From an uncultured Bacteroidales bacterium (GTDB lineage Bacteria; Bacteroidota; Bacteroidia; Bacteroidales; Paludibacteraceae), in the NCBI GenBank assembly GCA_946619625.1, contig CAMOMF010000175.1:1-14369 (forward strand): 14,369 nucleotides of DNA. Direction: 5' to 3'. This document shows positions 1 to 6,747 of the stretch, piece after piece. The notes beneath the pieces were generated by a model. The model did no database searches. It saw only the letters and a list, made by a program, of their open reading frames with translations, and had not been told where the DNA came from. The stretch's first letter is position 1. Every line of letters begins with the position of its first letter. The translations under genes and the position numbers were made by a program.

Positions 1-65
1 AGGCGGAGGCCGCTCTCCCCGTTTAGCGGGGAGACGCTCCGGGTATTACAATGGTATTACTCAGT
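1..65. repeat. 65-bp direct repeat, copy 1 (with hairpin)
   Basis: This copy matches 145-209 at 62 of 65 positions, and the two start exactly 144 bp apart. It may be cut by the window edge. It contains a perfect 7-bp hairpin (CTCCCCG pairing with CGGGGAG around a 5-nt loop, about 17-35). No protein is recognisable in it. It looks like a dispersed intergenic repeat. Confidence 0.85.
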
Positions 66-144
66 TTTGTGGTTGGGGCAGAAAAAGTGAGAGACGAAGA
101 AGACGGGAGATTGTGAAGAGGGAATATGGTGAAATTGCCCCTCT

Positions 145-209
145 AGGCGGAGGCCGCTCTCCCCGTTTGGCGTGGAGACGCTCCGGGTATTACAATGGTA
201 TTAGTCAGT
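145..209. repeat. 65-bp direct repeat, copy 2
   Basis: Second copy of the repeat at 1-65. Two of its three substitutions lie in the hairpin (loop A to G, stem G to T), and the stem change breaks one base pair. The third is C to G near the end. An open frame runs through this copy, but it continues straight into a tandem array and a promoter, so it is not taken as coding. Confidence 0.85.
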
Positions 210-261
210 ATGCAGGGGAGTATGCACCAAACAAGACTACCGTTTTGCAGCGTGAGAGAAG

Positions 262-375
262 CGATTTTGTGCAGTTAAGAACACCCGAAACTGCCGATTT
301 TGTGCAGTTAAAAGCACCTGAAACTACCGATTTTGTGCAGTTAAGCACCCAAAAAGTGCCGATTTTGTGCAGTTT
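262..375. repeat. 33-bp tandem repeat array, about 3.5 units
   Basis: Units start at 262, 295, 328 and 360. The first two are 33 bp, the third 32 bp, and the fourth is partial. Each begins CGATTTTGTGCAGTT; the second halves vary more. The array ends 13 bp before the -33 element of the promoter at 388-420. Because most units are 33 bp, one frame stays open as an 11-residue repeat, but the 32-bp unit breaks that periodicity and the frame then reads through the promoter. It is probably non-coding. Confidence 0.9.
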
Positions 376-387
376 GGTTGTCTTTTC

Positions 388-420
388 CTTGCAAATATCA
401 AAAAAAAAGCAGTACCTTTG
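388..420 (+). promoter_or_regulatory. Bacteroidales-type promoter with no gene behind it
   Basis: CTTG at 388-391, a 21-nt spacer that includes an A-tract and GCAG, and TACCTTTG at 413-420. This fits the Bacteroidota housekeeping promoter (-33 TTTG, -7 TAnnTTTG). Transcription would run right from about 427. No convincing gene follows before the opposing transcription unit. The DNA downstream can form hairpins (about 443-465, 487-512 and 513-538), so a non-coding transcript is possible. Confidence 0.7.
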
Positions 421-689
421 TGCTCGATTTTTTCATTGAATATTTCGAATGGTATCCGAAATTTTCATTAAATATCTCGAATAGCGAACTGAATTTTTAC
501 ACTTTTCAGTTATGTACAAGCGCTAACTGCCTGTACTTTAATGGATGGTTACAATGCATCTGCGATTCGCGGTTACGCGGTATAATAAGCAGATAATAAA
601 TCAGTAACACATGCGAACCGCTAACCGCGGATTGATATGTAAAACTAATATAGAAGTGCCCTTAATATGTAAATCGTAACTCCTCCAAC

Positions 690-720
690 ACAAACTGCCC
701 ACCGCAAACGCAGTGGGCAG
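690..720 (-). terminator. Hairpin terminator after the 51-aa ORF
   Basis: CTGCCCAC at 695-702 and GTGGGCAG at 713-720 form a perfect 8-bp stem around a 10-nt loop. On the minus strand the hairpin lies 23 nt past the stop codon at 744-746 and is followed by TTTGTGTTG, a weak U-tract. It probably ends the leftward unit of the 693-aa and 51-aa genes. It could also stop rightward transcription from 388-420. Confidence 0.6.
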
Positions 721-743
721 AATTGTTCATATAAAGGGACGAA

Positions 744-899
744 TTAATATCCTGCGTCCCAAGAATCGAGAGCACGCTCGCCAGGAGCAAGAGTTGCCCA
801 AGTTGAGTTATACTCATTAGCAACCTTCATACTGGTAGCAATTACGTCATTCTTATTGATGCTAACTACTTGAAGCATCGGGCTATTGTATGTCTTCAT
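744..899 (-). CDS. 51-aa small protein of unknown function
   Basis: The frame has 51 codons plus TAA, with ATG at 899-897. An AAGGA lies about 5-9 nt upstream of the start, unusually close to a Shine-Dalgarno for this genome. It begins 35 nt after the stop of the 693-aa gene on the same strand and is followed by a terminator hairpin, so it is probably cotranscribed as the last gene. The protein starts MKTYNSPMLQVVSINKNDVI followed by ATS, and ends in an acidic, aromatic tail (DSWDAGY). It has no signal peptide or membrane segment. From memory, short Bacteroidales proteins with a Y-x-x-P, then VV-I/L, then D-[VI]-IATS start and a variable tail recur near surface-protein genes, but I cannot name a family. 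The layout also resembles a precursor peptide, though no modification enzyme is nearby. Function unknown. Confidence 0.65.
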   Translation of the reverse strand: MKTYNSPMLQVVSINKNDVIATSMKVANEYNSTWATLAPGERALDSWDAGY

Positions 900-934
900 A
901 ATTTTCCTTTCTTTATTTATAGTGACACTTCAAT

Positions 935-3016
935 TTACTTGCGAATTACACGTCCGAGAGCATCGAATACAACTCCGTCGCGAAGGATATAAATCTGGCC
1001 ATTCTCCAAGAACTTAACGGCCTTCTCTTTAGCCTCAACATTCTCAATATTAGTTGCGCTGTTCTCGCCTTCTATTTCAAAACGCAACATAGGCGCACTA
1101 GTAGGCAGTTGAGCAGCAGAAAGAACTAAGTATGCTTGATTTGCGCCAACAGAAAAAGCAGCTCCATCTTCTGCTCCATAAGCAAAGCCGACAGAAGAAG
1201 CACTCACACCATCCCAGGTAAGGCGATAGTATTTTCCTCCAGTGGCAGCACCCGTAGTGGTTCCTGCATATAAGCGACCCTTTAATAGATTATCAGATAC
1301 CGTTTCAGGGACGCTACTATAAGCAAAATGATATGTATTTGCTGATGCGTTCACTACAACACCCGAGTTCGCAGGGATTACGTTTCCGGCGGCAATTGGG
1401 GATAGAGTGATAACATCATCACTTATAGCACTTGCATAATACGCAGTTGCGCCGGAAGGAACGACTACAGGATAGTCAAGATAGAGAGAAGCCCAGCCGG
1501 CAGAGGTGATGGTGAGTTCAAAAGAAGGCTCGGAAGAGATCGGTTCCACTTTAATAGCCATCATGCTTGCACCGCTTGCATTGCCTGAGTACGCATATAC
1601 ATCCGTATTTTCCGTGCCGCAATAATAGTAAACCATGCTTTCAACATCACCAGCCGCAAAAGAGTATGTTTGTTCGTTGTCTCCGAAAGAGGAACCAAAC
1701 GATAGCGCAAGCCCATTAGGTTGAGCGGCGTCACTAGCCCGAACACCCCAATAGGTGATTTTTACGTTAGGTTTAATCTTGAAGTGAAGATAGTTGCCTT
1801 CAGAGGTTCCTTCCTTGCCCATTCTCACACGACCACCAACAGTTTTTCCGTCAATACTCTTTTCCCCGCCGGTAGTTATTTTGAGGGCAGTAGATGTTCC
1901 CTTTATTTCCATGTTGTCAATATATCTGCTTTCTGTGATGTCTGTGTTACTACCGCCAACAGCAGTCAGGAATGCAGCTGATGTCCAGAACTTGGTATCA
2001 ACAGCAGACTGTACAACATTGATTGTGTAGTTGGCATCAGAAGCACCATAAGATTCATTGCCCGCGTAGTGGGCTGTAATAGTGGCAGAACCAACACCAA
2101 CACCAGTTACTTCACCGTTCTCATCAACAGTAGCGACCTCTTCGTTAGATGACTCGTATGTGAAAATGGCACCTCCGACAGCAGGGGTCAAAGTCGGTAC
2201 TTTTGTAACATTTTCATCCACTCCTACCGTAGTTGTCGGGCTGACAAATGCCAATGATGTTGCCGTTCGTGAAGCAACGATGGAGTATGTGGCATGAGCA
2301 ATTTCTCCGTCACCTGCGGCATTTATACCATAGGCGTATAAATAACGTGTGCCCGTTACAGAAGGTACGGTAACATTTGTGCTGTAATCACTCCAAGAAT
2401 CTGGAGTCTCTTCCGTTTCTGACCATTGATACTTGATACTGGTACTTCCAGTAGATGAAATAGTAATAGAATTTTCTTGCTCTACAGTACCACCGGCAGG
2501 AGAGAAGGTAGGTGCAGAGGGTTTTGGCTGCGCTGTGTAAGTAATTACGAATCTGACACCAGCATTGTAACTGCCTGAACTCATATTTGTTATAGTGTAT
2601 GTTTGACCTACCCCCTTCTTTAGGCCTGCCACACTATTGAATGCCTTACTGGTTAAAGAAGTAGAGGATTTTCTATTATTCCATGACCCAGAAGAAGTCT
2701 GTACACTTGTGGTTCCATCAGAAATTGTAAAATTTACTGTTTTATTACTATTATTATCTGCCACACCTTCTGCTGTTATGGCAGTAATAGTTGCGCCGGT
2801 AACATTTGTAATAGTAATCGCTGCTCCTACATCCATCGTTATAAGATTATAACTCGTCCATTTAGAACTATAATCATATTGAGTTAACGATTCTTCCACA
2901 GCAAACAGAGCATCTGAAGATGTTGTGGTTGAGTTGATAGTATAACTATCTCCCCACACATTTCCTATTGAGCATAGTAAGCCCAATAGGACTAAAGAAA
3001 AAATTTTGTGTTTCAT
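935..3016 (-). CDS. Secreted multidomain surface protein with BIG2-like domain
   Basis: The protein has 693 residues. A signal peptide covers about 1-22 (hydrophobic core FSLVLLGLLCSIG). Residues about 23-162 are a Thr/Ser-rich beta domain. About 168-247 resemble the chitobiase C-terminal type of Ig-like fold (SAPTFSPAGGTVEQENSITI). About 252-335 are a BIG2-like bacterial Ig domain (VATVDENGEVTGVGVGSATI). About 340-492 are an unassigned beta region. About 498-650 hold a module seen often in Bacteroidales surface proteins (TSAGWASLYLDYPVVVP, then IPANSGVVV). The C-terminus, 667-693, carries NGQIYILRDGVVFDALGRV, which resembles the end of the protein at 9310-11223 and may be a sorting tag. No catalytic motif was seen, so adhesion or a structural role is inferred. 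The start at 3014-3016 has an A/T-rich upstream region without Shine-Dalgarno. No clear promoter was found before it. Confidence 0.9.
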   Translation of the reverse strand: MKHKIFSLVLLGLLCSIGNVWGDSYTINSTTTSSDALFAVEESLTQYDYSSKWTSYNLITMDVGAAITITNVTGATITAITAEGVADNNSNKTVNFTISDGTTSVQTSSGSWNNRKSSTSLTSKAFNSVAGLKKGVGQTYTITNMSSGSYNAGVRFVITYTAQPKPSAPTFSPAGGTVEQENSITISSTGSTSIKYQWSETEETPDSWSDYSTNVTVPSVTGTRYLYAYGINAAGDGEIAHATYSIVASRTATSLAFVSPTTTVGVDENVTKVPTLTPAVGGAIFTYESSNEEVATVDENGEVTGVGVGSATITAHYAGNESYGASDANYTINVVQSAVDTKFWTSAAFLTAVGGSNTDITESRYIDNMEIKGTSTALKITTGGEKSIDGKTVGGRVRMGKEGTSEGNYLHFKIKPNVKITYWGVRASDAAQPNGLALSFGSSFGDNEQTYSFAAGDVESMVYYYCGTENTDVYAYSGNASGASMMAIKVEPISSEPSFELTITSAGWASLYLDYPVVVPSGATAYYASAISDDVITLSPIAAGNVIPANSGVVVNASANTYHFAYSSVPETVSDNLLKGRLYAGTTTGAATGGKYYRLTWDGVSASSVGFAYGAEDGAAFSVGANQAYLVLSAAQLPTSAPMLRFEIEGENSATNIENVEAKEKAVKFLENGQIYILRDGVVFDALGRVIRK

Positions 3017-3050
3017 AAAATAAATGTTTTAAAGTTGTTATTATTGTTTG

Positions 3051-3266
3051 TTATAGTTTCCTGTTTAAAATATACCTCATTTTATAACCCGGGCGAGTGT
3101 CATACTCGTACTCCGTATCATCGCGCAGGGCTTCCTTGAGTAGCAATCCAACGGCACGTCCGGCTTCTGATTTAGCCTTGACGGCGTTGCCTTTGTATCT
3201 CTTAAGGAGCGAGGCATATAACTCCGTCAGAGGGTACTCACTCCATGCATTACTCTCTCTGCCCAC
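3051..3266 (-). CDS. Possible 71-aa hypothetical protein or gene remnant
   Basis: The only start in frame is a GTG at 3266-3264. The frame extends 10 more codons upstream, without an ATG, to a TAA at 3297-3299. The peptide is basic, begins VGRESNAWSEYPLTELYASL and ends in EYEYDTRPGYKMRYILNRKL, with a central stretch suited to helices (KGNAVKAKSEAGRAVGLLLK). Codon use looks coding. The neighbouring frame is also open across 3240-3330 and has AAGGAG directly before an ATG near 3287. The ORF may therefore be the 3' part of a broken gene. It sits 34 nt upstream of the 693-aa gene on the same strand. No family recognised. Confidence 0.35.
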   Translation of the reverse strand: MGRESNAWSEYPLTELYASLLKRYKGNAVKAKSEAGRAVGLLLKEALRDDTEYEYDTRPGYKMRYILNRKL

Positions 3267-3457
3267 AAGTGTATAGGCGTAAAAGCATACATCTCCTTAT
3301 TCTCTGCATCCGTGCTTGTTTTCAAAAAAGGGGCGCTACTTTCTCAAGCAAACACCCCCTCCAAATTTGTACTAACAATAATTTAAACAAATTTTATATG
3401 AAAACAAAAGAGAGTCTGCTTTCGCAGCACTCCCTTACGGAAGCACCTCACCCTCAG

Positions 3458-3498
3458 CCCTCTCCCAAAGAGAGGGAAGCCTCTCCGCTTGGGGGAGA
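3458..3498. repeat. GC-rich palindromic repeat, two adjacent hairpins
   Basis: CCCTCTC (3458-3464) pairs with GAGAGGG (3470-3476), and TCTCC (3482-3486) pairs with GGAGA (3494-3498). A further GAGAGAGG follows. The stretch resembles widespread intergenic palindromic repeats whose translation gives PHPQPSPKE-like peptides. A 39-codon frame at 3398-3517 passes through it and is not believed. Confidence 0.6.
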
Positions 3499-3610
3499 CG
3501 GGAGAGAGGTGTTATAAGTACAAGCGCACGTGGCGCTCACGGAAGCAAAGGATATGTCAAAGAGCACGTTCGCATTAGGCACATTCGGATTTGGGGCTCC
3601 ACCTATAGGC

Positions 3611-3640
3611 ACAAAAAAAGCGTGGAACTGATGCTCCACG
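3611..3640 (-). terminator. Strong intrinsic terminator of the ncRNA
   Basis: On the minus strand CGTGGA (3640-3635) pairs with TCCACG (3626-3621) around an 8-nt loop, followed by C and seven T (3619-3613). It lies just past the rod-like fold at 3646-3767 and defines the 3' end of the RNA begun at the 3874-3905 promoter. No protein gene lies between them. Confidence 0.85.
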
Positions 3641-3868
3641 TCTCTGTATTGAGGTCCTGAGAAAACCCACGAAAAAAGATATAGATACAAACAGCCCACG
3701 CCGATACAGCGTGAACCATTGTCCTTTCGTCTTGTTTTCGTTTTTGAAATTTCTCAGGTTTCAATACACAAGAGCGAAGCACAACGCTTCAGATATGTCA
3801 TTGTAATCCAATTTCACACTCTTTCCACACACACCTGTGAGAACATTTGACATGCAAAATCGAATTGC
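3613..3868 (-). ncRNA. Structured stable RNA, candidate 6S-like / Bacteroidales-1-like
   Basis: A promoter at 3874-3905 and a terminator at 3611-3640 bracket about 255 nt with no credible reading frame. On the minus strand GUAUUGA (3767-3761) pairs with UCAAUAC (3652-3646), and after a small internal loop CCUGAGAAA (3758-3750) pairs with UUUCUCAGG (3664-3656). Inside, ACGAAAA can pair with UUUUCGU, and CACGC with GCGUG forms the apical hairpin. The result is one long rod with internal loops, extendable by AGAG/CUCU at its base. A 5' arm of about 95 nt holds a GAAGC/GCUUC hairpin. A rod with an open middle is the plan of 6S RNA, and Bacteroidales are known to carry a conserved RNA motif bounded by a phylum-type promoter and a terminator. 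I saw no RNase P, tmRNA or SRP RNA signature. The identity is inference; existence of a transcript is well supported. Confidence 0.7.
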
Positions 3869-3873
3869 GGGTG

Positions 3874-3905
3874 CAAAGTTACTGCTTTTTTTTGAAATGA
3901 GCAAA
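3874..3905 (-). promoter_or_regulatory. Promoter of the stable RNA
   Basis: On the minus strand TTTG at 3905-3902, a 20-nt spacer holding an A-tract and GCAG, and TAACTTTG at 3881-3874. The -33 element ends a 13-bp string, ACCAAAATATTTG (3914-3902), found identically before the tRNA-Lys promoter at 11279-11291. Start expected near 3868. Confidence 0.85.
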
Positions 3906-4062
3906 TATTTTGGTCATTTTCCATGCAAAAAATGCATTTTTTTCTTTCGGGTATAAAAAAAATGTCTTATACTGAAATAGGTTTACTCATAAAACGATAA
4001 AAAATGTACTATTTTTAAGATTACAACTCAGTTATTGAGTCAACCTTTTTCAGGTTTAGTCA

Positions 4063-4096
4063 CTGCGGTGCGCCTATTCCGCTTCACGGTCATCTC
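4063..4096. repeat. 34-bp direct repeat, copy 1
   Basis: Identical to 4208-4241 (starts CTGCGGTGCGCCTATTCCGC). The copies start 145 bp apart in the gene-free DNA past the end of rsgA. The surrounding sequence, about 4063-4340, is GC-rich, shows no coding pattern and has no clear terminator for the rsgA cluster. Confidence 0.9.
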
Positions 4097-4207
4097 GGCT
4101 TTAAGGAGTTCTATGTTTGCTTGCAAACTCGCGCGGCGCACTTACTGACACCCCACGCGAACAAGTTCTTTGGGGACCCCGTACTCCTTGACTGTCCACC
4201 GGACACT

Positions 4208-4241
4208 CTGCGGTGCGCCTATTCCGCTTCACGGTCATCTC
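4208..4241. repeat. 34-bp direct repeat, copy 2
   Basis: Perfect copy of 4063-4096. It runs into an 11-bp tandem repeat, CGGTCATCTCT, at 4232-4242 and 4243-4253 with a partial third unit to 4258. A small GTCC-acc-GGAC palindrome lies just upstream, near 4194-4204. Confidence 0.9.
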
Positions 4242-4340
4242 TCGGTCATCTCTCGGTCGGGAGAGTGGTGAATTTCGGAGGGTATCAACGGAGGAAAGAA
4301 TAGCGTCAGGTGGACGGGAACATTGCGGAGACAAGTTTAG

Positions 4341-5294
4341 TCATCTATATTTATTTTCTGTGGAGTCGTTGAGTAGGGAGAGGTAACTATCGTATCTGGA
4401 GGGCGCTAATCGCGCATTCTCGAGGGCGGCACGTACGGCACAGCCGGGTTCTTCCGTGTGGGTGCAGTTGTTAAAACGGCACTGTGCCGACAGGCGGAAA
4501 ATGTCCTTGAAATAGTGACCGACTTCTTCCCGCTGCATGTCGAATGTTCCGAAGCCTTTGATGCCCGGGGTGTCTATGACCGCGGTGTCGGGCGTGAGGA
4601 AATACATCTGGGAGAATGTAGTGGTGTGCATTCCCCTGTCATGCGCATTGCTAATGATGCCGGTCCGCGTCTTTTGCTCGCCAAACAGGCTGTTGAGCAG
4701 CGTAGATTTGCCGACCCCAGAGTTGCCGCTAAGGAGCGTTGTTTTCCCTGACAACAGTTGCCCCAAGCCGGAATGAAAAAACGCGTCTTTGTCTTGAGCA
4801 ATCTGTTCTGCCAAGTGAGTTGCACTTATCGCGAAGACCGGATAACCGATGTCCTCGTATATGAGGCGCAAATAGTCCAATTCGGCACGGTCGTCTTCGT
4901 CATACAGGTCGGTTTTGTTGAAGATGAGCACCGCCGGCACCCGGTACGCCTCGCACGTAGCAAGAAAACGGTCAATAAAAGTGGTGCTGGTTTTAGGATG
5001 ATTAACCGTCACAAGGAGCGCCACCAAATCAACGTTTGCGGCAAGGATGTGGGACTGTTTGGACAAGTTGGTTGAACGACGAATGATATAGTTACGCCGG
5101 TCGCAGATGGCGGTGATCCAGTTCGTACCGTCAGGCAACTGTTCCAACTCGACCCTATCCCCCACCGCAACAGGGTTAGTAGAGCGTATCCCTTTTATTC
5201 GGAAATTGCCCTTGACATGCGCCTCAACGGTGTTACCGTTTTCCAGCAACACCCCGAAGGCACTTCCCGATGATTTGATGATTAGTCCAAACAT
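4341..5294 (-). CDS. rsgA: Ribosome small subunit-dependent GTPase RsgA
   Basis: RsgA (YjeQ/EngC) is a circularly permuted GTPase that binds the 30S subunit, checks late maturation and releases assembly factors such as RbfA. The 317 residues match the usual length. An N-terminal OB-fold covers about 1-75. The permuted GTPase motifs appear in the expected order: NKTD at 126-129 (G4), the P-loop GNSGVGKS at 190-197 (G1), TTT at 224-226 (G2) and DTPG at 241-244 (G3). The C-terminal zinc site is C272, C277, H279 and C285. ATG is at 5294-5292. It is the last gene of the ruvA-rsgA cluster, 71 nt after frr, and the gap holds a hairpin at 5307-5332. The link to frr makes sense, since both proteins act on ribosomal subunits. 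Confidence 0.97.
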   Translation of the reverse strand: MFGLIIKSSGSAFGVLLENGNTVEAHVKGNFRIKGIRSTNPVAVGDRVELEQLPDGTNWITAICDRRNYIIRRSTNLSKQSHILAANVDLVALLVTVNHPKTSTTFIDRFLATCEAYRVPAVLIFNKTDLYDEDDRAELDYLRLIYEDIGYPVFAISATHLAEQIAQDKDAFFHSGLGQLLSGKTTLLSGNSGVGKSTLLNSLFGEQKTRTGIISNAHDRGMHTTTFSQMYFLTPDTAVIDTPGIKGFGTFDMQREEVGHYFKDIFRLSAQCRFNNCTHTEEPGCAVRAALENARLAPSRYDSYLSLLNDSTENKYR

Positions 5295-5306
5295 GCACGT
5301 TTCAAG

Positions 5307-5332
5307 CAGAGAGGGGCATTGTCCCTCCTCTG
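5307..5332 (-). promoter_or_regulatory. Intercistronic hairpin in the rsgA leader
   Basis: CAGAG and AGGG arms pair with CCCT and CTCTG with a single bulged base and a 7-nt loop. The hairpin ends 12 nt before the rsgA start codon and has no U-tract, so it is not a standard terminator. It could be an mRNA processing or stability element, or affect rsgA translation. Function is inferred only. Confidence 0.4.
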
Positions 5333-5365
5333 AAGTATATTCCGCCGATTAGAAAGAGAGTGTGA

Positions 5366-5929
5366 TCAGACAGTCATGATCTCTTTTTCCTTGGCTGCGT
5401 AGAGGTCGTCTATCTTCTTGATAAACTTGTCGTGCGTTTTCTGCACATCTGCCTCCGCATCTTTCTCTGCATCTTCGGGCAGTCCCTGCTTTTGCAGCTT
5501 CTTGAACTCCTCAATGGCATCTCTGCGGGCATTCCGTACAGCCATCTTGGCGGTCTCTGCCTCGGCTTTGCATTGTTTGGCGAGGTCCCGACGGCGTTCC
5601 TCGGTGAGAGGCGGCATGGTAAGACGGATCACTTCGCCGTTGTTGGACGGAGTGAGACCGATATTGGAGTTGATGATAGCACGTTCTATCTCGCCGATAA
5701 GTTTTTTCTCCCACGGTTGAATCGTGATGGTACGTGCATCCGGTACTATTACCGTAGCCACAGAACTGAGCGGTGACATGGAGCCGTAGTAGTCCACCTT
5801 GATGGGGTCAAGCAGGGCAGGACTTGCCTTACCGGCGCGAATATGGTTAAGTACATCGTCCAAATGGCGGACCGCCGATTCCATCTGCTCTTTTGCTGCA
5901 TCATGGCATAATTGAACTTCTTCTTGCAT
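5366..5929 (-). CDS. frr: Ribosome recycling factor
   Basis: RRF works with EF-G to split post-termination ribosomes so that subunits can be reused. The 187 residues fit the family (about 185). Conserved blocks are visible: IRAGKASPALLDPIKVDYYG at about 31-50 (domain I to II junction), MSPL, TITIQPW, INNSN-type IINSNIGLTPSNNGEVIRL, and LTEERRRDLAK-KAEAE-type helix sequence with RNARRDA at about 108-141. The usual Arg of the IRxGRAS block is Lys (GKAS). The C-terminal helix ends at IMTV. ATG is at 5929-5927; an overlapping ATG at 5934 belongs to another frame. The gene lies 44 nt after pyrH, a pairing found in very many bacteria, and 71 nt before rsgA. Confidence 0.97.
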   Translation of the reverse strand: MQEEVQLCHDAAKEQMESAVRHLDDVLNHIRAGKASPALLDPIKVDYYGSMSPLSSVATVIVPDARTITIQPWEKKLIGEIERAIINSNIGLTPSNNGEVIRLTMPPLTEERRRDLAKQCKAEAETAKMAVRNARRDAIEEFKKLQKQGLPEDAEKDAEADVQKTHDKFIKKIDDLYAAKEKEIMTV

Positions 5930-5973
5930 AGCACTTCGTTAATTAGAGTTAATATTAAGGTGTAAACAATAAC

Positions 5974-6678
5974 TTATGGTTTTACGAGAGTACCGATAGG
6001 TTCTCCCTTCATTACTTTCAGCAGGTTCCCCGGAATATCCATGTTGAAGACATAGATGGGCATTCCGTTCTCTTTGCACATCACGGTTGCGGTAAGGTCC
6101 ATCACTTTGAGTCCTCGACTTATCACTTCGTCATAGGTTATTTCGCTGAACTTGACCGCCTTCGGGTCCTTCTCGGGGTCAGCGGTGTATATGCCATCCA
6201 CGCGCGTACCTTTTAACATTACGTCCGCCTCTATTTCAATAGCGCGGAGCGATGAGCCGGTGTCGGTGGTAAAGTAGGGGTTTCCTGTTCCGGCAGCCAT
6301 AATGACGACGTTCCCTTTGCCCAGCAGTCTGAGCGCTTTCGCCTTGCTGTAGAACTCACCTACGGGTTCCATACGAACAGCAGTCAGTACACGCACTTTT
6401 TGTCCGGCGGCCTCCAACGCCGAGGAGAGTGCCAGTGCATTGATGACCGTAGCGAGCATACCCATCTGGTCGCCTTTCACGCGGTCAAACCCTTTCTTGG
6501 CGCCGCTCAGTCCGCGAAAGATATTTCCTCCGCCGATGACAATACCTATTTGTACGCCCATGGCGGCAATTTCACGAATCTGTTCTGCATACTGCGAAAG
6601 TCGCTCCTCGTCAATGCCATATCCCTTGGCACCCATGAGCGATTCGCCGGACAATTTAAGTAATATTCTCTTATACAC
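5974..6678 (-). CDS. pyrH: UMP kinase (uridylate kinase)
   Basis: PyrH phosphorylates UMP to UDP with ATP in pyrimidine nucleotide synthesis. It is a cytosolic hexamer of the amino-acid-kinase fold, unrelated to eukaryotic UMP/CMP kinases. The 234 residues match the family. Visible motifs: KLSGESLMG at 8-16, VIGGGNIFRG at 47-56, the uridine-binding GTGNPYFTTD at 130-139, and VDGIYTADP at 160-168. The start is GTG at 6678-6676: no ATG occurs in frame between the upstream stop and the conserved first strand (YKRILLKLSGE). The gap before it, 6679-6747, carries a (TTATGAR) heptad repeat. It stands between the gamma-carbonic-anhydrase-like gene and frr in the same orientation. Confidence 0.97.
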   Translation of the reverse strand: MYKRILLKLSGESLMGAKGYGIDEERLSQYAEQIREIAAMGVQIGIVIGGGNIFRGLSGAKKGFDRVKGDQMGMLATVINALALSSALEAAGQKVRVLTAVRMEPVGEFYSKAKALRLLGKGNVVIMAAGTGNPYFTTDTGSSLRAIEIEADVMLKGTRVDGIYTADPEKDPKAVKFSEITYDEVISRGLKVMDLTATVMCKENGMPIYVFNMDIPGNLLKVMKGEPIGTLVKP

Positions 6679-6689
6679 TTTATATAAAA

Positions 6690-6731
6690 TTATGAGTTAT
6701 GAATTATGAGTTATGAATAATGAATTATGCG
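6690..6731. repeat. 7-bp tandem repeat TTATGAR between genes
   Basis: Six consecutive heptads, TTATGAG TTATGAA, the same pair again, then TAATGAA and TTATGCG, fill 42 of the 69 nt between the gamma-carbonic-anhydrase-like stop and the pyrH GTG start. Two 14-bp units are identical. The repeat could vary in length by slippage. Confidence 0.85.
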
Positions 6732-6747
6732 CAACAAAGGGAATTCC

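Noticed and set aside
262..375. CRISPR array
   Set aside because: The 33-bp units are contiguous and vary internally; there are no unique spacers and no cas genes.
113..439. Open frame of 108 codons with an 11-residue repeat
   Set aside because: It is the translation of a 65-bp DNA repeat, a 33-bp tandem array and then a promoter; the 32-bp unit breaks the peptide repeat and no ribosome binding site or domain is seen.
3398..3517. 39-aa frame starting MKTKESLLSQ with an A/T-rich start region
   Set aside because: Its second half is the translation of a palindromic intergenic repeat. The start region looks natural, so a truncated gene is possible, but there is too little to support it.
3454..3699. 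81-codon minus-strand frame
   Set aside because: It starts inside the structured RNA and runs through its terminator into palindromic repeats.
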